Source: Cephalothrix spiralis
Lineage: Eukaryota > Nemertea > Palaeonemertea > Archinemertea > Cephalotrichidae
DNA: 14,644 nucleotides
Direction: 5' to 3'
Assembly: GCA_032353305.1 (NCBI GenBank)
Contig: JAUCNG010044448.1
Location: 1 to 14,644, forward strand
Under the pieces are notes generated by a model. It did not search any database. It saw only the letters and a program-made list of their open reading frames with translations, and was not told the DNA's origin. This document shows positions 1 to 10,500 of the stretch, piece by piece. Within the stretch, counting starts at the first letter, position 1, and the number at the start of each line of letters is the position of its first letter. The translations under genes were made by a program, and so were the position numbers.

Positions 1-591
1 TCTGGGTGGCTCTGTCAGTATAAAAATATCCAATTGGACGCTGTCCCTGTATTATTTCAATTCTGTCTGAACTATTAGTTGTCATACTTTTTAAATATTT
101 AGCTGCCTTTCCTACTTTTTAAAATGCCTTACTTTGGCGCCTTCGGCGCTCGGTATTGTATTTCTTTCTAATGGGCCTTGCTGAAGTTTGCAATGGGGAA
201 CTCTTTTATGGAATTATAGGAAAAGTGGCCTACATTAGCAATTTAGATGAGCTAACGTAACTGCGTACGATTCTCCATGCTTTATTAGGAGAAGGAATTA
301 GAAAATTAAAATTCATGTTTTCGGCATGTCCTACTCATTATTGCTCTTTTTTGGGGAATTGTGGACTTTAAAAGATACGAAGTTGACTCAGCCTTTTTAG
401 TTTACAAGTCAACGATGTCTTTGAAATGGGCAACAAGTCGGCCATTTTGTTCATCATATTTCCGATGCAAACAAAAATAGAATGAGATGAAAATGGCGCT
501 AACTATGCGGCCCTTTCAAAACGTTTGACTGTACTTGGTCAAGCCTGCTACACAGGTATTTAATGAACCGTCTTCTGCTCGCTGGTCTTAA

Positions 592-1095
592 ATTTCGGTG
601 GCACCAACGCTCCTTATCGAACACAGTCCGGGTATTGGGCTGCTCAGATACGTTGAGTGGGAAGATGTCCCTCACTTTTTGGAAAATCCGACTGTAGTCG
701 GTATAATTCAATCCCTGTCCATGAAACACTACTTACGAGCTTGGAAATGGTTTGAATCGCTCAATCTTAGTTCATTTTTACAGAGACTTAGCTTTGAAAA
801 GTTACACCAGAATAATAAGTGGAATTAAACTTTATAAGATTCAATGAACAGTACAATCAGGAAATGAACCTCAGTGATTACCCTAGTGAACGAGGGGCCA
901 ATATCCGCATTACGGTCTATTCTTTGACGGGTATAAAAATTCCCGGAAAAAGAAGTGTACTTTAGCGCACTACTCAGTGATCAGGAATGTATAAACATAA
1001 ATACTGTGAAAGAACTTATTTTAATGAAAGAATCTCTTAATTGTATATTAGAAAAAACAGAAATTAATGACATAATTGAAGTGCTGTGCACTTAA
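592..1095 (+). pseudogene. Decayed coding-like stretch in three frame segments, unrecognised
   Basis: An open frame at 592-828 (with GLLRYVEWEDVPHFLENP) is succeeded by another frame at about 819-954 (with ERGANIRITVYSLTGIKIP). The first frame then resumes at about 932-1095 (with EVYFSALLSDQECINI). The residue mix in the second and third segments looks protein-like. The overlaps need two opposite 1-base shifts, one of them at an A-run near 949. A possible poly(A) signal AATAAA sits at 1148-1153, 53 bp after the last stop. I do not recognise the protein. It could be a broken gene, an old transposon ORF, or chance open frames. Confidence 0.3.
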
Positions 1096-1147
1096 TTATT
1101 CGTACTTTGTGTTTTTATTGTTTATTTAATTGCAACATATTTTGCGA

Positions 1148-1153
1148 AATAAA
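1148..1153 (+). terminator. Possible polyadenylation signal after the decayed ORF
   Basis: AATAAA lies 53 bp downstream of the TAA at 1093-1095 and is followed by a short TA run. It gains meaning only if 592-1095 was once an expressed gene; such hexamers are frequent in AT-rich DNA. Confidence 0.25.
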
Positions 1154-1395
1154 GTAATATATATATAAAGAAAATAGGTTAGGGCGCAAGGCGGGCATAC
1201 GGGTAAATGCTTGATCAAGCGGACCGTCTGTATCTCATCTCATCTGACGCCCGTCATATATTAAGTCCAGTCAATAAGTCCGGAACTAAATTATAGCCAA
1301 ATGGTCTGGAACCTTGTTCATTTTACCTAACACGATTTTGTCCTTTGTAACATCTTCAATTCTTTGTTATTAACAAATCTTTCTTTTCTTTACAG

Positions 1396-1587
1396 TTATC
1401 TGGAGTAGCCTTGCTTGGAATAGGTCTTTGGACTTACCTGGCAAAAAGCAATTATGTCGCCTTATTGGGTAGCGGCGTGTTTACCGTTACAACATATCTC
1501 TTCATGGCCACGGGGGCTTTGGTCATTTTTATTGGACTTATTGGATGTATCGGAGCATGCAAGGAAAATAGGTGTATGTTAATGACG
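1396..1587 (+). CDS. Tetraspanin exon: end of TM1, small loop, TM2
   Basis: This exon encodes 64 residues. The acceptor is a pyrimidine-rich tract ending ttctttacag at 1395 and the donor is gtaggt at 1588. It opens with LSGVALLGIGLW, the second half of TM1, so the preceding exon should end within TM1. The small extracellular loop follows at about residues 14-33, then hydrophobic TM2 at about 34-54, then the polar-turn signature GACKENRCML. An open frame runs on past the donor to 1626, but the tetraspanin similarity stops at the splice site. Confidence 0.9.
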
Positions 1588-4500
1588 GTAGGTATCCCTT
1601 TCAAGGGCCTTAAACAAAAAAATTAAAACACTGGGCATCGAAATGATTAATAAGTGCGCACAGTTTGTTCGTACAACTTTTTTCCGCCTCTGGAACGAAA
1701 ACGAGTGGCCACACACACTTGAAAACCTGGAAAAGTTACGAAACCAGTTTAGGCAAATATTGGACAGTCTAGTTCAAAAACTAATAATGAATAATTAGAA
1801 AAGGAACTTGCTTAGTTTTACACAATTATTCATAAAATCGCTTAGCTACTGGTACCTCTAATCCTCTATTTCTAAGAACTGAAAAGGAAAGACTAAAGAG
1901 GATAGGCTAGGATCATATTTGTTAATTTTCCCAGAATCCCCAAACCGATATGATAACAAAAAAATCTGAGATTAACATCAGTACCGCTGACGCAGTCGCT
2001 AAGCCCGCTAAGTCAACCGCTCTTTTAATCGAGCGTCCGTCAAAAGTCTGAGGTGCGTGGGTTCGAACACTATCATGAGTGCATACTTTTTCGGTTACCC
2101 ATTGGGCATAAATGACTGTGTCTGTTAGGGTAAGAGAGTTAGCCCTTGGGCACAAGGAAGTGGGGGGTTAGGGGTAAGAGAGGAAAATGGAATTCTGATC
2201 CTAGACTCTCCTCTTTAGCCTTTCCCGAACTAGAGGATCACCAGTTTTTAAGAAAATAATCTCGAGGGCGCTTTTCGTGATCGTCACCGTTTTCGCTCTG
2301 CGACTAAATTCCTCTATTCGTATGCTTTACTTATGCGAACTAGCCAATGTAGTTAAGTCGCCTATGTTTTAGCAGTTTTAAGCCTGTTGCCCACTAGGTG
2401 GATGTACGCACACCCGCAGAATACGCACCAAAAATTCCTAGTGTGCGCAGGTGTGCGGTGGTATTTCTGGCGCATCTACCAACGTACGCTTCAAAATTCC
2501 TAGTGTTCGCTGAAATTTTGATGCGTACGAACATGAGTACAATGTACATGCGCGAGAAATTCCACCGCACACTAGGAATCTTTTTTCAGCAAACTGTACG
2601 GAGCTAAAAATCATAAGATAATCTTCCTACTCAGAATTCTTTCACATCAAAAACCTCCAAAGGGACTTCAAAGGCTCGGTTTTCTTTTATCTAGACAAAA
2701 ATAATAATAACTGATAGCGATTTTAAATAATGCCAAGGATTTAGTAATCTTTATTAGCCAACAAAAATGAGACCAGATTGCTTTTCTTTTCATGAAGAAA
2801 TAAGCTCAGAGTCTTTCATATCTGGGTGTGAGAATTTTACCAATTTTTAAAGGAGTTGGGCTTTTATATACCGGGTGTCCCAATATTATGGAAAACAGCC
2901 AGATGACGTCATATTGTGACCATAACGCTGCTAGTGATCTCTTGAGAGAACATGTAAAAATGTTTGTCCTTCAATAAAATAAATTTGGTGCAAATCTATC
3001 TAACAACAACTGAGCTACATCAATTTCTCCAACTTGGACCAAAACGTTCAGCTTCCCTACTTAGGAGGTAAATCCCACTATCACTATAAATTAACCTCCG
3101 TCTCGGGGGAGAAAAAATGTTTGTTAATTTTTTTTACTTTTTTAATATTTCTAAATTTCTTTTTCAATTTACCATCCTCCCAATACGATAAAATTGTATA
3201 TTTTAATGTTGGGGTTATTAAAATCTTCTTTAACATAATGACGTAAATCCATTAATTTGAACTTATTATCGAAAAACAATGAAATGAAATTTCAATCGCA
3301 TAAACCACATAAGCATCGAGTTATCGATCATATTGAGAGAAGTATCAAGCAATGAAATCTACACTGTAATATTGCTTTACATTATTAAAAAAATTAATAG
3401 AGAGGTTTCGCAAAACCCGAAAAACGAAAAACGAACACGAAATTTTGTTTTTTTTTCGTTTTTCCTGCACGAAGATTCGTGTGTTTTTTCGTCACTAATC
3501 CCGAATACGAACGAAACTGGAAAGCTTAGCGCATTGCGGACACACAAAAAATGATGACGTCAACACAACTTCGTGTTCGTTTTTCGGGTTTTGCGAAACC
3601 TCTCTATCATATTCCAGTAGCTTTAACGTGGACCCTGGACACCACTTTAAAGCTCGCTCTGGTCGGACCTACGTCATCTCATCCCCCTCACTTTTAATTT
3701 AATTCCCATACCACTGTTTTATAGTGCCCACTGCCCACCGGTATTCAAATAAAAGAGATTTGAACCCACACACTGAATGTCCTACATTCAATATTCTCAT
3801 ACTTCTTTAGAAATCACTCTGTCATTTATCATGTATTGACATTTTTTTCATAAAAATCAGGAACATATGTTGATCAAATATTTTCATCTTGTCTTCATCC
3901 TTCCCAGAGTAAATAACAAGCAAGAATCGGTCGCGTAGTAATTCTTAAGACATGTTGGGAACCAACTATTAGAAATGATGATTGATTTTCTAGCCTTAGA
4001 ATCACACACAAAAGAGAAAAGAAAGGAAAAAAAGTCATTTTATTTTCACTATGAATGTGACTATATTTTATGTAGGCGAAATGTAAAAACCTGCCAAGAA
4101 ATCACGTTGCATACGCATCTTTGTGTTCTGTGCTAACGTTTTTGCAGATTTTGAAAATGGTCCAAAAACATTAAAAAAATTAAATCTTTTAAAAAATAAA
4201 AACATGTGCTCTGGTTCACGGGCGGCGGAACCGCGGGTTTAAAGCACCCAAAAAAAATATGACGTGGGTGCTCTCAAAATACCCTGTTTCGGAACTAAAC
4301 AGGGTAATGCATGAACTCGATCATATTTTAAGTCATACTTTGGGCCCTGTAAATTGACGCGGCCGGCCGACTAAAAGCCAACCGCTCCGTTCGCATCCCC
4401 TCACTCTAGTTAGTTAAAAATAGAGCGCCTTCGATAATCACAATACGGAGATGAGGCGCCATCGCGATCTTCGTTTAATCTGGTACAATCCTCCAAGATG

Positions 4501-7500
4501 TCCTACATTTTTGGTTGGTTGATGTCCTACTTTCTGGCCATAATTTTGTTGTCTTACTTTAATAGGCAAAATTGACGCCTGGCGCCTTTTGCGCTCGTTA
4601 TTTTGTATATGTCATGTTTGAGATGGTCAGGGTAGTCGGGGAAATATGAAATTTTGTAAAGCCACCCTAAAATACTCTTCGATATGATCTACATGTAGCT
4701 ATCTGTACTCTACATGATCAATTCAATATTGAGTATGCACACGTAGATCAATAATAATACATAATTCTACTTGATTTACAATTGGTATATTCAAACATTC
4801 TTATCCGTTCTTGTAAACATTTATAGCAATTTTGAATTACAAGTACAACTGATCATATATGATATAAACATGTAGAAGCATAAATTGATCTGTATTTGTA
4901 TTTACAAGTACTTGATCAAAAGTTCGGAGTCCTGGAAAAAATTTGCAATAGGAAGGCTGAAAAAATTTGCGAAATGTGTTAACAACACCAAAATACCTCT
5001 GATACCTTTAATTGTACTATGTATTATTCCTACGAGTAAATGATCAGTGTAATCAGTGTAATGTATTCACTATTATCTTGATATATCATAAAGATATAAG
5101 TCGTAGCATTTTCAAATGCTCGTCGTAGCATTTTCAAATGCTCAAGTGGTGTGGTCATCCGTGTTTTTGAAAATGCTACGACTTAATATTCTAATGAGAT
5201 ATCAATTTAATAATGAATACACTATAGACTGGTCACCTGCTCGATATCGTCCTTTTCAACGGACTATTTTGTACCCACCCACCCCCTAAATTAGGAATTT
5301 TACAAAAAAATTCCACTACTTCTTGGTCCTGCCAACAATTTTTACAAAATTTTGACCATATGGCAAACAATTACAGTGAACAGTACCCAATACGATCAGG
5401 CACCCAGTCTCAGACGTCGCGGAAGTTTGAAAATATTAGGGGTGCTCTGATGGACTGATAATATTGGGGGTACTCTGAGGAAGTGATTCGGAAAATTATC
5501 AATATTATAACCGTCATCCAGAACCATTGTATGCAGCCAATTTATAACATGAATTAAACCCGATATCGAAAACGCGAGCGAAATTTTTTGATACTTCTAG
5601 CACTGGAATGAGGGCTTTTGTCTAGCAAATTGTAGCTTAAACAGCCCAAAATGACATTTTCACTAGAAAATTTCAAATAAATTTTAATAATTATTGGTGG
5701 TGTTATCTATATTGAGAGCACCCGAATAATTATTAAAATTTATTTGAAATGTTTCTTTTCTCGAAATATCACAGTATTGTTTTAAAAACATACTATAAAA
5801 ACATTCTACGTTGTAAATATTATTATTCAATTTCAGAGAATTTTGGAATGATTATAAAGAATAACTGTTATTAATTATTTTTGAAAATCACAAAAAGAAC
5901 GCAAAAATCTTCTTTTAATTCCTGATAATATGCATATGCCTTTTTTCAATATTATCCTTAACATCCTGAGCTTCATAAATCTCATTTAAAGCCATAAATT
6001 GATACCCCACATATATTGATTAGAAAATGATGAGAAATGAAAGATTTCCAATTCCAACCAGTGGTTTAAATTGAATATCCCTATTCATTCGATGGTTTAA
6101 ATTGAATATCCCTATTCATTCGTATCGTTGACGATGAAGTTTTGATTAAATTTCTCTTTTCACATTTTGACATTTTCTCTTTTGCAGTATGGCTTTTTCC
6201 TGATGATTATCTTCATAGTAGAGTCAGTTGCAGGAGGCGTAGCTTTTATATACTCAGGAACTGTACGTATTAATTCAGTTAACTTCCAATTTAAAAATTA
6301 TATAAAAAATGTATTAAATAATGGGAGGGGCAGATTAAAGATCATAAAAAGAAGTTCCATAGTGAATTGTATTTTGGATTCGTTCTTTGAAAAAAATATT
6401 TCGACCAAAAATTCCTTCAACAAAAATGTTTCGATTAAAATGTATTTAGTCAAAATTTCTGAAAGCTTCTAAGCGCATAGGGGGAAAAGTTTAAAATACA
6501 TGTATGCAATTTTTATTTCCTAGTAAATTTTGTATTATACAATGTATACGGTAATTATTCTCTCTATTTTCAGTTAAGATTGGATCTTACTAGGAACTTT
6601 AATAATACTTTAGTAAATGATTATTATTTCGATCAAATGATAACTGATGCTGTAGATGCGCTGCAACAAGATGTAAGTAATTTATCGTTAAAAAAGTGTT
6701 TTGGCTTTGTATAAAACAACGGATCTTATAATAGATGGGGTGAAAAAGAAACCTTGAATGCATCTCATGTAATTTTATTACTAATCTTATTCACTTAAAA
6801 ACATCACCCTAGAATTAGTTTTCCCTAAAGACTAAAGCCTACCGCACACTAGGCGTATCATCGCAGCATCGCATCAAAATGTTTTTTAGCGCACACTATA
6901 GTTTCATGTTCGCACGTACGCAGGTAAAGTAATCGAGGCCCAGATTTATCACATGATCAACTTAAAACACATTAATTTGTGTGTCGGTTTTGAGAAGAAT
7001 TGAGTTCTAGCTTAAGATGTTACGTTATACAGGCACTCCTGCCTTTACCATTTTTTCTTCACTCCAGACCGTATACTTGGATTTTAAATACGACGAATTT
7101 TTGATGCGATCATGCGTACGTGCTATGTCAGCGCACACTAGGAATTTTGATGCGGTGATGCGCCTAGACCTGTGGCACTGTGCGGTAGGCTTAAGCGAGC
7201 GTTTTCGCTGGCACCTTCAGTCCAATAGTACTCTCGACATCAGGTCCTATTTTTTTATATACTGGACCTGATCGGGTTTATCTCGAAGCCTTTGCGGAAA
7301 GACATCCTATAATCCACGTATTTATCCTCACTGCGCCACCTAGGAACCAATGTGACCTGAGTAACTTTTGCCCAAGGTTCTTCACGATGGAAAGTGGTGG
7401 AGAACACTCGCATCCAGATCTGAAAATTGACTGTACACTAGATAAGTTAACCATGACAAATTCATTGGGTAAAACGCCGTGCGTTTTGTAATCAACGAGC

Positions 7501-10500
7501 TGTTACGTTGTAACATCGTTAACAATTTCTGACGATGTTAACATTTTTCAGCTTGCTCCATGCCTTTTTGTCATTTTAGGCTAAGCGTCTGGAATATTAC
7601 CGTCTAACGCATATCATATATATTTTTTGCCCCCTTCCCGTAGTGCACGTCACTGACTAGTGTCTACATACATGTAAAATACTTTCTGTTTTGAAATTGA
7701 TTCTAGACGATATCTACTTGGTTCATCTTTGATCCTCTTTTGTTACAAAATTACTGCACTTATTCAAATTACGGTCCCACTGGACTTTTCTTTTGCAAGT
7801 GTAATTATTGAAAGAATCTCAAACACTTTGACAAATATTATTATTACACATGACTCATAAGCTGCGCCCTGCAAAGTGATCAGTCTTTTCTTTAATTTTC
7901 GTTTTATCAACATTGAGGAATGTCTCCGCCGTCGAAAATACAATTAAAATAGGGACAAAAGGTCCGGAACCATCTTATTTTAGGCTAAGCGTCTGTTAAA
8001 TTCATTCTTATCAATGACAAAGCTGCGGGCATGCTTTATCAAAATCGAGGGCTTATGTTAAGCCCACCGCACACTAGGCGCTCCATCGGACCATTGCATC
8101 ATCGGACCATCGCCGTAAATTCCTAGATGCGGTGGCAATTTTCGCGCATCATCGGATCATCGCTGCAATAATCTAACTTGTGTTCGGGGCAATGGTCCGT
8201 TTTTCCTAGTGTGCGGAGATAATCGGACCATCGCACCAAGTAATAACCGAGGTCCTTAAATTATCACGTGATCCGTTGTATTTAAAATCCGAGTATATAC
8301 GGTGTGGAGTGAAGAATATGAAGCAAAATGGTAAAGATAACGTAACATCTTCTGCTTGAACTCAAACCTTCTCAAAACCGACACACAAGATAATGCGTTT
8401 AAATTGATCATGTGATAAACATGGGCCTCAATTACTTTACTTGCGTAACATTTTGGTCCGATTATACGACTAGTGTGCGCTGAAAAACATTTTGCTGCGA
8501 TGATCCAATGGTCCGATGATGCGCCTAGTGTGCGGTGGGCTTAATGCTTAATGGTATTAATTAATTTCTGCACTCCAAAACTTAAAATTAGCTTTGACGG
8601 TACAGTTAATATTGGTTGCCCCTGTCTTAATATGCCTCTGATATAACACAAAGCTTTTTGTCGGGATAAGGAATAAATCCACGACTTTATTTCAGTTGGG
8701 ACCACATTATACGAGTGAATAAATTCCGAATTCCGTCAAAAAGTCATGTGTAATAGATTATCTATAATTTTGGAGATATTTGATTGATTGATGTATTAAT
8801 GATATTATCGTCATGAAGTGCGCACTAGATAACATTATTACCAGTTGTAATTTATTTTTGTTGTTAATTGTGCCGAGCGAAGCGAGGCCAGAAAAAACTA
8901 TGATTGATTGTATGTTACGAAAATTGGGACGCAGAACATGCCTTAAGTACTAAATTTAAGAAATATTTTGATGAGTTTATCTTTTTTTATTTCAGTTCAA
9001 ATGTTGCGGTACGACGTCTTATTTAGATTGGAAATATTGTCATTGGATTCGAAATAAAGATTTAAATACCAGAGGAAACAAAGCTCCTGATAGCTGCTGT
9101 GTTACACCTTCCAAACATTGTGCCACTCGTGATCATCCATCCAACATATATTATAAAGTAAGTTTTTTAGAAATTTATTGCTTATAATACAATGTACAAT
9201 GTATTGTAATACATCTGTTACTTACAAATGAATACGATGAAGAGAGTGAGAGAAAAGAATTAGAACCGAAGTGTCTGCACTGTGAATTAGGATGGTCCTC
9301 ATTTTGCGATTTTCGGAAAAATTAAGGTGTTTAATCAAATTGTAGTGGCATTTTATGAGGAAAAATTATAAAAATACCTTTTTATGGGGTATGTCAAGGT
9401 TCCATGTTCCTAACTCATTTATCTTCTGGGTTATGAGTGATTAAAAATTCTCATGCCGAGTACAAATTTGCGAATTTTATAACACTTATAACTTGGGTTA
9501 TTTGACCTACCTTATGTTTCCCATGAAGAGATCCAAAAATACCAGTATTAGAACGGTTATTTTTTGAGACGCCGCTAAAAAACGGTATCGCTATTTTCTT
9601 AATTTTGAGACTTCTAATCGGGCTAGGGTAATGGAACTTGGACGGCAATAGAGGTTTTCGACGTCAAGGTATCAAATGGTGCACGTAGTTTAATGATAAG
9701 GCTATGGCAAATATGAGAATACGCTTCAGTATTATGTTAGTGCTGCCGATTAAAATCATCCAAAATTATTTTTTCTCTCGCGTGAAATGTTTTTCATCAT
9801 CATATCAAATGCCACCATAATTCGATTAACACCTTAACTTTTCAAAATTTCGCTAAGTAAGGACTACCCTCATGTGAATTCATTATCTTTCTATTTTGAC
9901 TTTTTAAATGCATGCTTCAAGGAATAATTCTTAAGAAAAAAAATCCCAATTCGTAAATTTATAGTTATGCTTTGTCCTTCGAATTCGAACAAAATGTATA
10001 TCACTGCAGACATCTATTCTTATTCAAATAAATCTATATTTTATAAACGTGAACATTGTATATGGTAATCGGTCTTCCGAATCGTAACAAAAAACGTTTA
10101 CAAATTACATCTATGCATGAACTTTTTTTAGACCATTGTATGTATTTATATATCATTCCATTTAAAAATACAAATGGAGAATAATTCGCTTATTTATGCA
10201 TATTGGTATATGCAAGAGTATATAGTCTTGGTATATGTATACTTATGGTTTATAAACCATGGATACTTCGAAGGATATAAAATAGCAGGTAGAAACTAGT
10301 TGCAAACTTTATTAACTGATTCTTTACCTCTCCTTAAACACAAAATATTGATAAGAAATACTCAAAATGGCTACTGGAATCACTCAATCAATTAGTGAAT
10401 TTGAACTTTTTAAAGCTATCGAGGAGAAATCTCTTATGCAAATTAAAAGACTATTGAAAAGCGGCGTTAATATTAATGCAACAGATAGTAATGGTGTTAC

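Larger units (their letters stand above)
1..1395. other. Upstream region, probably tetraspanin intron
   Basis: No exon encoding the N-tail and first half of TM1 is visible, so this region is probably intron with that exon further upstream. Apart from the decayed ORF at 592-1095, it holds a motif block near 80-165 (cttactttggcgcc followed by an inverted ttcggcgct) that recurs in diverged form at 4530-4606. It also has a 12-bp palindrome gcttgatcaagc near 1208. An open frame of about 55 codons at 312-480 has no recognisable content. Confidence 0.5.
1588..6187 (+). other. Tetraspanin intron (TM2 to TM3), 4.6 kb, repeat-rich
   Basis: Donor gtaggt and acceptor ttttgcag bound it. It holds the possible SINE (about 1989-2085), the damaged TTAA-type element (2382-2604), the TA-flanked element (3400-3604), a short hairpin (4280-4306), the foldback element (5055-5223), the 26-bp hairpin (5670-5750) and the 31-bp duplication (6062-6123). 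I see no gene in 1588-1980, 2105-2377, 2605-3397, 3607-5050, 5224-5669 or 5751-6061. The stretch 4200-4620 is locally GC-rich with gcggccggccg near 4360. The stretch 4680-4930 is AT-rich with recurring tacaagtac and gatct-like words. At about 2868, tataccgggtgtccc resembles a transposon end, but no partner end was found. Confidence 0.8.
6673..8995 (+). other. Tetraspanin intron inside the large loop, 2.3 kb
   Basis: It contains two members of one TTAA-flanked inverted-repeat family in opposite orientations (6837-7190 and 8062-8540). Between them are a 19-bp direct repeat at 7573-7591 and 7977-7995 and an imperfect hairpin near 7503-7553. After the second element (8545-8995) I see only AT-rich DNA and the word gccgagcgaagcgaggc near 8872. 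No gene is seen. Confidence 0.8.

Noticed and set aside
1989-2070. Functional tRNA gene
   Set aside because: The B box is good, but the T-arm and acceptor stems do not pair.
2868-2900. Transposon terminus tataccgggtgtccc
   Set aside because: It looks like an inverted-repeat end, but no complementary end was found in the window, so it is not listed as an element.
5100-5143. CRISPR-like direct repeats
   Set aside because: There are only two adjacent copies with no spacer, inside a foldback element in eukaryotic DNA.
6167-6472. 101-codon ORF covering the TM3 exon
   Set aside because: The part outside 6188-6262 is intron read-through. Acceptor and donor are clear and the next exon continues the tetraspanin loop.
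7017-7271. 84-codon ORF
   Set aside because: It lies within and beyond a MITE terminus, and its residues come from inverted-repeat words with no protein-like pattern.
9451-9648. Minus-strand 65-codon ORF
   Set aside because: It is inside the hAT-like MITE and lacks any transposase motif.
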